DNA of 46,825 nucleotides, taken from NCBI GenBank assembly GCA_021824145.1, contig JAKALM010000020.1, positions 1 to 46,825 on the forward strand, read 5' to 3'. A model generated the notes under the pieces. It worked only from the letters and a program-made list of their open reading frames with translations. It ran no database searches and was not told where the DNA came from. Shown piece after piece: positions 1-7,801 of the stretch (within the stretch, counting starts at the first letter, position 1; each line of letters opens with the position of its first letter). Origin of the DNA: Bacteroidota bacterium. Lineage in GTDB: Bacteria > Bacteroidota > Ignavibacteria > Ignavibacteriales > Ignavibacteriaceae. The translations under genes and the position numbers were made by a program.

Positions 1-803
1 TCAAAAACATTTTGCTGTGCGGCAGCGTTCAAGCTGTCTAATCTATATTGCGTTAAAAAGTTTGAAGACTCATCCGGCTTAACGAGACTTAAATTTACAG
101 TATCAATAATGACTGTTTGAGTATCTTCTATACCGCAGAGAGAGTAAAGGTGTGCAAGTCCGCTTTTGTAGTTTTGCCAAGTCTGATCCATATCTATCGC
201 TTGAGTTTTCATTTCAATCTTAAGCTGAAGATAATCAGAAGCTTTTGCGTAGCCCTTTTCAACAAGGTTGCCGGTAATCTTTAACTGGCTGTTAAGATTG
301 CCTTCAATACTTTTTGAAAGATTATAAAGCTGAAGATACTGAAGTGTATTTAGATACTGATCGGTTACCTGCTTTTTAAGATCATGTTTTTTTACTTCGG
401 ATTTATTTTCATAGCTTTTACCCTGAATTTGTCTCTGTTCATTTAAAGCATCAAGCAAACCGCCGTTAAAAATATTTTTCTCAAAATTAATTTGGGCAGA
501 GTACAAACCGCCGTTCGTAACTGCCGCATCATATCCAATTGCATTTGGGGCCGGGTTGGGGGTAAACAAAACTCCGCCATTATTAAAGTACGGCGAAAAC
601 AGTAAATTGCTCGACAGGTAAACTTGAAAAGCTGAGTTCTGTGCGTAGTCTAATTTCTTTTGGAGGTTATTTATTAAATATAAATTGCCAAAATCTTTAA
701 TAACCGGAGAGTTATTCATCGCCTTGTCTATAAAGTAATTTAGATTGTACTGCGCAAAGGCGAAATTACTAAGTAATGCAAGTATTAATATTATTTTCCG
801 CAA
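1..803 (-). CDS. TolC-family outer membrane efflux protein, N-terminal part (runs off window)
   Basis: The open frame runs off the left window edge, leaving about 267 N-terminal codons. The product starts with a signal peptide (LRKIILILALLSNFAFA, then QYNLNYFIDKA), followed by long alpha-helical stretches rich in Gln, Leu and Asn (for example QVTDQYLNTLQYLQLYNLSK and LVEKGYAKASDYLQLKIEM). This is the pattern of the outer membrane efflux protein repeat, in which a TolC trimer forms the exit duct of a type I or RND exporter. In-frame stops lie just upstream (about 822-827), and the only reasonable start is TTG at 803, with no evident SD. It is separated from the PepSY gene by a terminator, so it is probably its own unit; the partner pump lies outside the window. 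The family call is fairly sure, the substrate unknown. Confidence 0.75.
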   Translation of the reverse strand, partial: MRKIILILALLSNFAFAQYNLNYFIDKAMNNSPVIKDFGNLYLINNLQKKLDYAQNSAFQVYLSSNLLFSPYFNNGGVLFTPNPAPNAIGYDAAVTNGGLYSAQINFEKNIFNGGLLDALNEQRQIQGKSYENKSEVKKHDLKKQVTDQYLNTLQYLQLYNLSKSIEGNLNSQLKITGNLVEKGYAKASDYLQLKIEMKTQAIDMDQTWQNYKSGLAHLYSLCGIEDTQTVIIDTVNLSLVKPDESSNFLTQYRLDSLNAAAQQNVF

Positions 804-856
804 CGTATTGAATAAAAAATTTTATTATTTACAAGTTATGTTAATTTGTTAAGTAG

Positions 857-879
857 AGGATTTTTTATAAAAAAATCCT
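857..879. repeat. AT-rich perfect hairpin upstream of the TolC-type gene
   Basis: A 10-bp inverted repeat (AGGATTTTTT and its complement) encloses a 3-nt loop. It lies about 54 nt upstream of the presumed TTG start of the TolC-type gene. It has no T-tract on the minus strand beyond its own arms, so it is not an obvious terminator for that strand. It could be a leader structure or simply AT-rich sequence. Confidence 0.3.
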
Positions 880-913
880 GGAAAAAGATTTCGTCTTCTA
901 TGTTCTGTATTAT

Positions 914-955
914 AAAAGAAATAAGGGCAAGGTGTTTAACGTCCTTTGCCCTTAT
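914..955 (-). terminator. Rho-independent terminator after the PepSY-like gene
   Basis: A 10-bp stem (ATAAGGGCAA at 921-930 pairing with TTGCCCTTAT at 946-955) has a 15-nt loop and is followed on the minus strand by the T-rich tract TTCTTTTATA. It begins 16 nt after the stop codon of the PepSY-like gene and separates that gene from the downstream TolC-type gene. Confidence 0.7.
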
Positions 956-971
956 AACCTAGTGAGTACAA

Positions 972-1472
972 TTAATCTCCATCGCTTTCTTCTGCAGACG
1001 CTTTTTGGCTCTTAATAAGCTTTCCTTCTTTATTGAGAACTACAACGAATTTACCATTCTTAGCGGTAATAGCCAGTTCATAAGTTACTTTTGAACCGCT
1101 GATATTTCTTTCTGCTTTTTCAATCTTTGCACTAGGAAATTTCTTTTCGATTAACTTCATCGACATTTTGGGCAGTTCGGAGGATGGGATTGTCTCTTCA
1201 ATCTCGGCAACTTTTCCGGTTGCCGTATAGAGTAGGTCTCTATTTACATTTCCATCTACGCTTTCGATTTCGAAGTACGTCTTACCCTTTTCGGTTTCTG
1301 TGCTCATTCCTTTAATTACAGCTTTTGGATATGTTTTGTGGAATGAGTTCAATACTGCTTGCGGTACATTTTTCTTCGATATCTTTTTATCTTGTGCAAA
1401 CATTCTTGAATATATACCGATAAGAGAAATTGAAAGGACAAAACATGCTAAAAAAATTTTTAATAATTTCAT
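972..1472 (-). CDS. Exported PepSY-like domain protein
   Basis: The 166-residue product has a signal peptide (residues 1-27, ending MFAQ). Two successive repeats resemble the PepSY-like/DUF2874 fold: VPQAVLNSFHKTYPKAVIKG followed by KTYFEIES, and LPKMSMKLIEKKFPSAKIEK followed by VTYELAI. Such small periplasmic proteins are often linked to two-component systems in the FCB group, but their molecular role is mostly unknown. The start is ATG with a well placed SD (AGGAG). A predicted response-regulator operator lies 52 nt upstream, matching sites before the receptor and the regulator genes, so this gene probably belongs to the same regulon. A terminator follows. The C-terminus is acidic (EESDGD). 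Family fairly sure, function inferred. Confidence 0.75.
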   Translation of the reverse strand: MKLLKIFLACFVLSISLIGIYSRMFAQDKKISKKNVPQAVLNSFHKTYPKAVIKGMSTETEKGKTYFEIESVDGNVNRDLLYTATGKVAEIEETIPSSELPKMSMKLIEKKFPSAKIEKAERNISGSKVTYELAITAKNGKFVVVLNKEGKLIKSQKASAEESDGD

Positions 1473-1531
1473 AATCGCTCCTAAATTAATTTTATAATCA
1501 ATATAACTAATCTAAAGAACGATTATGAAAT
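1466..1531 (-). repeat. 12-bp inverted repeat enclosing the 5' leader and start codon of the PepSY-like gene
   Basis: ATTTCATAATCG occurs at 1466-1477 and its exact complement at 1520-1531. On the minus strand the downstream arm contains the ATG start codon, while the SD lies in the 42-nt loop. Folding would sequester the start codon. The upstream arm overlaps the predicted operator, so the match may instead be a by-product of the ATGAAA motif. Confidence 0.4.
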
Positions 1532-1541
1532 CAAGATGAAA
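1509..1541 (-). promoter_or_regulatory. Predicted response-regulator box and -10 of the PepSY-like gene
   Basis: On the minus strand TTTCAT-N5-TTTCAT occupies 1541-1525, followed 10 nt later by the -10-like hexamer TAGATT (1514-1509). The tandem hexamers have an 11-bp period, one helical turn, as in OmpR-family operators. The same box with the same spacing to TAnnTT stands before the TonB receptor and the response regulator. The hexamers and spacing are seen directly; regulator identity is inferred. Confidence 0.6.
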
Positions 1542-1555
1542 GAATTATTTTTTCA

Positions 1556-2542
1556 TCAATTCCTTTCGAGTATTAGCACGCCAAAGCTTTTAGCATTATT
1601 TTTTTCTTCAAGCATGCCAGGTAAATAAATATTATGGTTCTTCAAATCGATCTCCATCGTTCTGCAGCCTTGCTGAGTCGCAACATTATCAATTACTTTA
1701 AATTCTTTTGGAGATACTTCGTGAATAACAGTTAATGTCCCCTCGCCATTAGAACTAAAAGCAAAATTAGTTTTAGGATCAAACCGGCAAGCATCTACAT
1801 GTCCACCAATCTGAAGAGAGGTGATTACCTTACCTGTTTTAGCATTACTAATTACCATCAAATTATTACGGCAGCCTGAAAATAATATATCATGTTTTAT
1901 ATCGATAGCTAAGCCGGCTGGTCCTTTCCCCGGTGTAATTGACCATTCTTTTACAATCTTTAACGTATTTGGATTGAATTCTACAACTTGATTTTTATCC
2001 TCAATATTCAAAAACATTGAGCCTTTACCGTTAGTTACGCAAAATTCCGGACTGCCTTCAAGAGGAATAGTTCCCACAATTTTATCGGTTTTAGCATCAA
2101 TTGCAGTTATGTTTGAACTCCTTCCATTTATCGTAAAAACTCTTTGTGAGAAGGGGTCGTAAACAATTCCGTCAGGATTTTTTCCGGTTACGTGAATTTC
2201 TGCAATCTTTTTTAAAGTTTTTAAATTGAAGACTGTAACCGTGTCGCTTCTTCCGTTGCTGATAAATCCCTTTCCTAAGGCATCGTCAAAAACTTCACCG
2301 TGAACTCCGCTAAGTCCGTCAATTTCGCCAACAAATTTATTTGTTTTTAAATTGATTACGTGAATACGGTCGGCATGAGAAATGTAAAGTCTTTGCATTG
2401 GTTCATCAATGGAAGCGTAATCCCACCAGCCTTTGCCGCCAATATTTACAGTTCCCGAAATTTTATATCCTGAATTTTGCGCAAACAAAACAATTGGTAT
2501 TATGATAAAAAATGAACAAAGTGTTATAATAATTTTTTTCAT
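1556..2542 (-). CDS. YncE-family YVTN beta-propeller, exported
   Basis: A 328-residue protein with a signal peptide (residues 1-21, ending LFA). It is built from about seven repeats of the form xVxVIDxxTxKxVxxI, for example RIHVINLKTNKFVGEIDG, TVTVFNLKTLKKIAEIHVTG and NITAIDAKTDKIVGTIPL, the 40-residue YVTN beta-propeller pattern. Family members bind ligands or partners in the periplasm, and no enzymatic residues are evident. It begins 41 nt after the TonB receptor stop, so the two are probably one transcript and act on the same substrate. The pairing recalls YncD/YncE of Escherichia coli, although the receptor here is of a different subfamily. Family sure, ligand unknown. Confidence 0.8.
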   Translation of the reverse strand: MKKIIITLCSFFIIIPIVLFAQNSGYKISGTVNIGGKGWWDYASIDEPMQRLYISHADRIHVINLKTNKFVGEIDGLSGVHGEVFDDALGKGFISNGRSDTVTVFNLKTLKKIAEIHVTGKNPDGIVYDPFSQRVFTINGRSSNITAIDAKTDKIVGTIPLEGSPEFCVTNGKGSMFLNIEDKNQVVEFNPNTLKIVKEWSITPGKGPAGLAIDIKHDILFSGCRNNLMVISNAKTGKVITSLQIGGHVDACRFDPKTNFAFSSNGEGTLTVIHEVSPKEFKVIDNVATQQGCRTMEIDLKNHNIYLPGMLEEKNNAKSFGVLILERN

Positions 2543-2583
2543 ATTAATTCTTGAACAATAAAAATAATTTTTAACTAAGTAAG

Positions 2584-5001
2584 TTAATCATTTGAAGAGC
2601 CGTTATTGTCGTCATGTTCTTGCTGATTATCTTCTTTATAATTGTTGAAATTATATTTAAAATCAAGCATCACAATAGGAGCTTTTCTATAAAAATGATT
2701 ATAATTATAAAAGTCTAATCCCTGCGAAGTAAACTCACGTTTTCCTGTTTTAAATAAATCATTTATTTGTAAAGTAAGAGATAATTTTTTTTCTATTATA
2801 TCCTGTTTTATACCAAGATCTGTGGTAAAATATCCATTCCAAGTACCTTGTGCAGTAACTGAAGGGCTATAATATCTTGTATTTATTTGAAGTTCGGTTG
2901 ATGAAGTTATTTTAAATCCATTATTATTTTTTATACTCCAGTCAAAACTTTCTCTTGCAAATGATTGATCAAACAAAGCACCACTAATTTTGTAATCATA
3001 AAGATCACCCATTAAATTAAAATCCCAAATTTTAATTGGATTAAACATTAACATGAACTCAGCGCCAATTGATTGGTCTGTACCAACATTAGCGGTTGTT
3101 CTCAGTGTAACATTTTCTGCATAAACAGAATTTACATCTTCCATTTTATTATGTGTAAAGCGATAATAGAAATCTGTTGAGAGAGAAATTTTACCTAAAA
3201 AAGTTTGAAATCCAATTTCATATGAATCTATAAGCTCTGGCACTAATGAAGGATTACCAATACGAACATTATTTGCATCAAACCATGTATAAAACGGCTC
3301 AAGGTCTCCACCATCTGGCCTTTCAATTCTTCTCGTGTAACTAGCCATTATTTGCGTACCACCAGAAAAGTTATACGATGCATGAATTGATGGAAAATAG
3401 TCCCATCGATTTAGAGAAAACTGCTGATTTGTTTCGTCTAATTTTACAAGTTGATAAGTATATTCTGTACGAAAACCGATTTGAACTCCTAAACTATCCC
3501 ATTGTTTGGAAAATATTGAATATGCTGCAAACCTTGTTCTATTAAAATCATTTGTATGACTATACAATGGTTGGAATAGATAGTTACCACTTACTGTGTC
3601 AAACATATAAAGTTGATTTACATCTTGATATACTCTGCTAAAAAATTCTGAACCAGCAGAAAATTTTTCAAATTTATTAAAAGGTAATGTGTAATCAATT
3701 TTTCCTCTTAATTCGTTTTGCGGTCCTAATTCTGTTGTCTTTGTTCCGCTTATTTGATCTATGCTTTCTAAAGCAGCATTTAATGAAGCTTCATTTGAAT
3801 TGTTGTGTCTAAAAGAAAGCTCGGCATTTATTTCATGTCCATTATTGTTAAACTTATGAGTATAATCAGTATTTAATTCGTAAAAAGTTCCAGAATGATT
3901 ATGGTTGGTATTATCGATATAAAAAATTTTTTGAGGTTCCGAATATGACCATTGCATATAATTTAAAATAGAATTTCTATGGAATTCTCTATTTCCGTAT
4001 CTGCCTCCAATCGAAAGATTATCAAAATCGCTAAAGTCAAAATCAAGACTTCCTTGAATTCCAGCCATAATTCGTTGCCAGGTAAAAGCCCCGTTAGAAT
4101 TAAGAAATGAAGTATTATCTCCGAGGATAAATTGTTTTTCCTGTTGATTAGAGCCTGGAAAAGTTCTACGATTAAAATTTACTCCAAAGTTATAATTAAC
4201 CGATGAAGTTCTATATTGGAAAATAAAATTACCGCCGTACTTATCATTTAATCCGCCGGTTAAATCAGCCATTCCACTCAAACCAAGATTGGAATCTTTT
4301 TTAAGAATTATGTTTATAATTCCTGCTGTTCCGGTTGCATCATATTTAGCAGATGGATTAGTCATAATTTCTATATTTTTTATTGAACCTGCTGGTATTT
4401 GCTGAAGTGCATCTTGAGCGCTTAAAACAGAGGGACGTCCATCTATTAAAACTGAAAAATTTGTGCTGCCTCTTAAACTTACAGTTCCATCTACATCAAC
4501 ACTTACCGAAGGAACATTTTGAAGAATATCTGCGGCAGTGCCAGATACAGCTGTTTGCATTTGACTGACATCTATTACTTTTTTATCTAGTTCATAAGAA
4601 ATTGGAGATCTTTTACCTTCAACCACAACATTTTGTAAAGTAATTGCTGTAGACTTTAAGTAAATTGTTCCTAAATCCTTTATTGGATTTTTACTTGTTA
4701 GGGAAATATTTCTGACAACTTTCTTTTCATATCCAACAAACTGAATATTTAGAATATATTTTCCTTCCGCCAAATTAGATAAATTGAATTTTCCATCTGA
4801 GTTAGTGACAGAACCACCAACTTGTTTATTATTTTGATTAAATAAAATAACATTGGAAAATTCAATCGGCTTTTTTGTGGATAAATCCAACACTCTTCCA
4901 ACAATCGAACCTCGATTATTTTCATTTTGTTTTTGCTGACTATACGAAATGTTAATAAAGATAAGAAGTAATAAAGAAACAATGAATGAACTTTTAATCA
5001 T
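2584..5001 (-). CDS. TonB-dependent outer membrane receptor with N-terminal carboxypeptidase-regulatory-like domain
   Basis: An 805-residue protein with a signal peptide (1-21). A CarboxypepD_reg-like domain (about 31-115, GSIVGRVLDL to DLGTIYL) is followed by a plug domain (about 135-233, with AADILQNVPSVSVDVDG and VLIDGRP) and a long beta-barrel of the OMP_b-brl type to about residue 790. Such receptors use TonB/ExbBD energy to import a bound ligand. The last residues (HDDNNGSSND) form an acidic, polar tail instead of ending at the aromatic last barrel strand. It is first in a likely operon with the YncE-like propeller. A predicted response-regulator operator lies 68 nt upstream of the ATG. 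The substrate cannot be read from the sequence; a metal chelate or cofactor is possible. Confidence 0.88.
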   Translation of the reverse strand: MIKSSFIVSLLLLIFINISYSQQKQNENNRGSIVGRVLDLSTKKPIEFSNVILFNQNNKQVGGSVTNSDGKFNLSNLAEGKYILNIQFVGYEKKVVRNISLTSKNPIKDLGTIYLKSTAITLQNVVVEGKRSPISYELDKKVIDVSQMQTAVSGTAADILQNVPSVSVDVDGTVSLRGSTNFSVLIDGRPSVLSAQDALQQIPAGSIKNIEIMTNPSAKYDATGTAGIINIILKKDSNLGLSGMADLTGGLNDKYGGNFIFQYRTSSVNYNFGVNFNRRTFPGSNQQEKQFILGDNTSFLNSNGAFTWQRIMAGIQGSLDFDFSDFDNLSIGGRYGNREFHRNSILNYMQWSYSEPQKIFYIDNTNHNHSGTFYELNTDYTHKFNNNGHEINAELSFRHNNSNEASLNAALESIDQISGTKTTELGPQNELRGKIDYTLPFNKFEKFSAGSEFFSRVYQDVNQLYMFDTVSGNYLFQPLYSHTNDFNRTRFAAYSIFSKQWDSLGVQIGFRTEYTYQLVKLDETNQQFSLNRWDYFPSIHASYNFSGGTQIMASYTRRIERPDGGDLEPFYTWFDANNVRIGNPSLVPELIDSYEIGFQTFLGKISLSTDFYYRFTHNKMEDVNSVYAENVTLRTTANVGTDQSIGAEFMLMFNPIKIWDFNLMGDLYDYKISGALFDQSFARESFDWSIKNNNGFKITSSTELQINTRYYSPSVTAQGTWNGYFTTDLGIKQDIIEKKLSLTLQINDLFKTGKREFTSQGLDFYNYNHFYRKAPIVMLDFKYNFNNYKEDNQQEHDDNNGSSND

Positions 5002-5053
5002 AAAGTATTTTTAGAATTTTAGAAAATTGGTTTCAAGATTTTATTAAATGAGA

Positions 5054-5086
5054 AAATTACTTTTGTTATATGAAAATAATATGAAA
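5054..5086 (-). promoter_or_regulatory. Predicted response-regulator box and -10 of the TonB receptor gene
   Basis: TTTCAT-N5-TTTCAT on the minus strand at 5086-5070 is followed after exactly 10 nt by TAATTT (5059-5054). The arrangement matches those before the PepSY-like and response regulator genes. A possible independent promoter, TTGTCA (5131-5126), 18-nt spacer, TATTAT (5107-5102), lies just upstream; if that one is used, the box would fall downstream of its start site and could act in repression. Confidence 0.6.
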
Positions 5087-5209
5087 ATTCTTTAGAACGG
5101 TATAATAAAAGTAATATTATGAATTTGACAAATTTGATGGTTAAAGAGTTTAAGAATTAAATTTGAAAATCATGAGTAAAGTTACTTTATAATTTTTGTT
5201 TGTTCTAAA

Positions 5210-6592
5210 TTAAACATTAATAACTGGTAAGCTAACTACAAAAATTGTCCCCTCTTCAACCTTGGTTTCAACTTTAATTTCACCTTTATGAAGTTCAACT
5301 ATTTCTTTTGCAATTGCTAGACCTAATCCGCTGCCATTTATATCAGAACGGATTTCATTTGATCTGTAAAATCTATTAAAAATATAAGGGACATCATCTT
5401 TAGATATTCCGAATCCAGAATCTTTTACGGTTATGTTAACTTTGCTATCAAAAACTTTTTCTATCTCAACTGAAATACTAGAATTTTCATTTGAATATTT
5501 GATTGAATTATCTAAAAGATTGGCAAATACACTTTTTAATTTTTCTTTATCTGCTTCAATTTCTATTGCTTCGCTTAATAAAAGATTAATTTGTATATTT
5601 TTTTTCTTAGCGAATTGATTCATCGATTGAATACATTCTATTAAAAGCTCATCAATTCTAAATCTATTCAAATTTAATTTCATTTCTGAAGAATCAAGCT
5701 TGGCAATTGTTAAAAGAGAATTTGTCAAATTTGTTAAATCATCAATTTCAGTTAAAGCAATTTTTATGCTTTCCTTAGACTCTGGATCAATTAATTTCTT
5801 TTCCAAAATCTCAAGTTCGGTTTGAATAACAGTAAGCGGAGTCCTTATTTCGTGGGATGCATTCGCTATAAATCTTTTTTGATTATTAAACGCATCATCA
5901 ATTCTTTCAATCATCTCATTCAAAGTTTCTCCAAGTGCCCTTACTTCATCTTTTGCTTTCGGTAATTCAAGACGTTTATCAAGATTTTTAATTGAAATTT
6001 TCTTAGCTGTATTAGACATTTTAGCTATTGGCTTAAATGCCTCTTTTGAAATAAAGTATGCTGAAATACCTGTTATAATTAATCCTGCTGGTATAATTAT
6101 TAAAAAAAGATAAAATAACCTATCAAGGTCATCATAAACATCTTTTACTGACGATGCTGTTTCTAAAACATAAATTGAATCATTTTCAGTCTCGAACTTA
6201 CTCCATAAAATATGATATTTTTGATGAGCAATTTTTTTTCTTTCAATTTCATTTTTTTTATCAACCACAGTATTGATATTTGATATTGCAATTTTAGAAA
6301 GCAGTGAATCCTTTATTATTATATTTCCTTTATCATCAAATAGTTGAAATCTTTCTCCAACTAATCCTTTACCTCTAATTGAAGTTAAAGTTTTTAAATC
6401 TAAACTTGAATTATCATCAATTTCATCTTCAATTTCCGTTTGTAATGAAATCGCATAGTTTTTAAGATTTGTATTTAACCTAAAAAAATTTGTTTCTTTT
6501 ATGTTGTTGTAAATAATAAATGCAAACACTATCAGCATTATTCCAAACACAATTGTGTATGCTAAAATTATTTTAAATTTGATTGAAAGCAT
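5210..6592 (-). CDS. Sensor histidine kinase, membrane, HAMP type
   Basis: The 460-residue protein has TM1 (about 5-28), a periplasmic domain of about 130 residues, TM2 (about 158-182) and HAMP (183-236). The HisKA box has phospho-accepting His247 (NASHEIRTPL). The HATPase domain has an N-box (N358 to S367, NLLDNSIKYS), G1 (391-396, DSGFGI), F-box (FNRFYR, 405-410) and G2 (420-426, GSGLGLA). All catalytic boxes are intact. It autophosphorylates and passes phosphate to the response regulator encoded 30 nt upstream in the same operon. The periplasmic signal is unknown; the PepSY-like protein or the receptor's ligand are candidates (inference). The length is normal for an EnvZ/CusS/PhoQ-like kinase. 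Confidence 0.92.
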   Translation of the reverse strand: MLSIKFKIILAYTIVFGIMLIVFAFIIYNNIKETNFFRLNTNLKNYAISLQTEIEDEIDDNSSLDLKTLTSIRGKGLVGERFQLFDDKGNIIIKDSLLSKIAISNINTVVDKKNEIERKKIAHQKYHILWSKFETENDSIYVLETASSVKDVYDDLDRLFYLFLIIIPAGLIITGISAYFISKEAFKPIAKMSNTAKKISIKNLDKRLELPKAKDEVRALGETLNEMIERIDDAFNNQKRFIANASHEIRTPLTVIQTELEILEKKLIDPESKESIKIALTEIDDLTNLTNSLLTIAKLDSSEMKLNLNRFRIDELLIECIQSMNQFAKKKNIQINLLLSEAIEIEADKEKLKSVFANLLDNSIKYSNENSSISVEIEKVFDSKVNITVKDSGFGISKDDVPYIFNRFYRSNEIRSDINGSGLGLAIAKEIVELHKGEIKVETKVEEGTIFVVSLPVINV

Positions 6593-6622
6593 TTTTTTAG
6601 AATTTTGAAATAACTGCTAGAA

Positions 6623-7300
6623 TTAAGGATTTTCTTTTTTAAAGATATAGCCTGATCCTCTAATAGTGTGAATTAGCGGCGTGTTAAAATCCTTATCAAT
6701 CTTTTGCCGAAGAAATTTTACAAATGACTCAATTACATTACTACGAGGGTCAAAATTCATATCCCACAAATGTTCCGAAATTTCTTCTCTGGATAATATC
6801 TTATTCGGATTCATCATAAACAATTCAAGCAGTGCAAATTCTTTTGTTGAAAGCTGAATTTCTTTTCCATCTCGATACGCAATATGTGTATTTAGATCCA
6901 ATTTTAAACCAAATTTTTCCAGAATTGCAGATCTAATTTCCTTACCTCGTCTCAATAAAGCGCGCATTCTTGCAAGAAGTTCACCAAGATGAAAAGGTTT
7001 GGCAAGGTAATCATCTGCACCGCTGTCTAAACCTTTAATTTTATCAGAGACATCATCAAGCGCTGTTAACATTAAAATTGGAGTAAGAATTTTTTGCTTG
7101 CGAAGATTAGCACACGTCTGCCAGCCATCTTGCTTGGGAAGCATTATATCAAGAATAATCAAATCGTAATTATTTATTGTGGCAAATTCTTCGCCTTTAA
7201 CACCGTCGAATGCAGTATCAACAGCATAACCTTCTGCTTTTAATCCTTTACATAATGCAGAAGAAATTTTTTTATCATCTTCAACTAAAAGTATACGCAT
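6623..7300 (-). CDS. OmpR/PhoB-family response regulator
   Basis: The 225-residue protein has a receiver domain with acidic pocket E7/D8/D9, phospho-acceptor D51 (LIILDIMLP), T79 and K101 (LAKPF), then a winged-helix Trans_reg_C domain (about 128-222, ending IRGSGYIFK). It is a DNA-binding transcription factor for the adjacent histidine kinase. The ATG start lies 36 nt from a TTTCAT-N5-TTTCAT box, so autoregulation is likely. Identical boxes precede the TonB receptor and the PepSY-like gene, which are probable targets. OmpR-family proteins bind tandem direct repeats with an 11-bp period, which fits. Confidence 0.93.
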   Translation of the reverse strand: MRILLVEDDKKISSALCKGLKAEGYAVDTAFDGVKGEEFATINNYDLIILDIMLPKQDGWQTCANLRKQKILTPILMLTALDDVSDKIKGLDSGADDYLAKPFHLGELLARMRALLRRGKEIRSAILEKFGLKLDLNTHIAYRDGKEIQLSTKEFALLELFMMNPNKILSREEISEHLWDMNFDPRSNVIESFVKFLRQKIDKDFNTPLIHTIRGSGYIFKKENP

Positions 7301-7320
7301 TACAATTTAATGTTTTTACA

Positions 7321-7353
7321 AAAATAAGAAGTAATTATGAAAAGAGAATGAAA
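7321..7353 (-). promoter_or_regulatory. Predicted autoregulatory box and -10 of the response regulator gene
   Basis: TTTCAT-N5-TTTCAT on the minus strand at 7353-7337 is followed after 10 nt by TATTTT (7326-7321). With the next two bases the hexamer reads TATTTTTG, which fits the TAnnTTTG -7 element described for Bacteroidota. The predicted transcription start lies about 14 nt before the ATG. Confidence 0.6.
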
Positions 7354-7371
7354 AGATTTATTTCAATTGAA

Positions 7372-7801
7372 TCATCTTGCCAGTCTTTTGAAAATAATTT
7401 TCTCGGTTGATTGTGAAATTGTAAATATAAACACCACTTGCATACCATCAGTGTCCCATTCTAGCTTATATGGACCTTTTTTCTGATCGCTTTCATAAAG
7501 CTTTTTGATGTGATGCCTAAGAATATTAAAAATATCAGTCCGGATGTATGCATCTTGATGAATATTATAGCTTATTGTGGTGCTGTTATTAAATGGGTTG
7601 GGATAATTTTTATATAATTCATAAAAAAGTCGTTGCTGATAATGTATCATTTAAGTTTATTTCTCCACCTCTTTGAGCCATTATATCTAATCGCTGATCT
7701 GTTGCCGTATTTGCTATAGCAAATCTAATAATTTCCGGGTACCAATCCTTATGTTCTCTTTTTGTTAATTCACAAACGCCAACAAAATAAGGTATCACCA
7801 T
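7372..7801 (-). pseudogene. Frameshifted remnant with a type IX secretion (type A) C-terminal sorting domain
   Basis: Two overlapping frames join into one protein remnant. The upstream part ends NLNDTLSATTFL and stops. The next frame continues YELYKNYPNPFNNSTTISYN, the typical T9SS type A sorting tag, and ends FKRLAR. The break coincides with an A6 run (7623-7628; T6 on the coding strand), where a one-base change restores one frame. The tag itself looks damaged: the segment after WDTDGMQV lacks the usual SGVYFY turn. There is no full-length protein upstream. It is the decayed 3' end of a secreted or surface protein gene whose cargo domain is not identifiable. Confidence 0.65.

Noticed and set aside
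2584-5001. Assignment of the TonB receptor as the PQQ receptor (YncD/PqqU type) because of the YncE neighbour
   Set aside because: The receptor has an N-terminal carboxypeptidase-regulatory domain and a different barrel family, so neighbourhood alone does not support this substrate.
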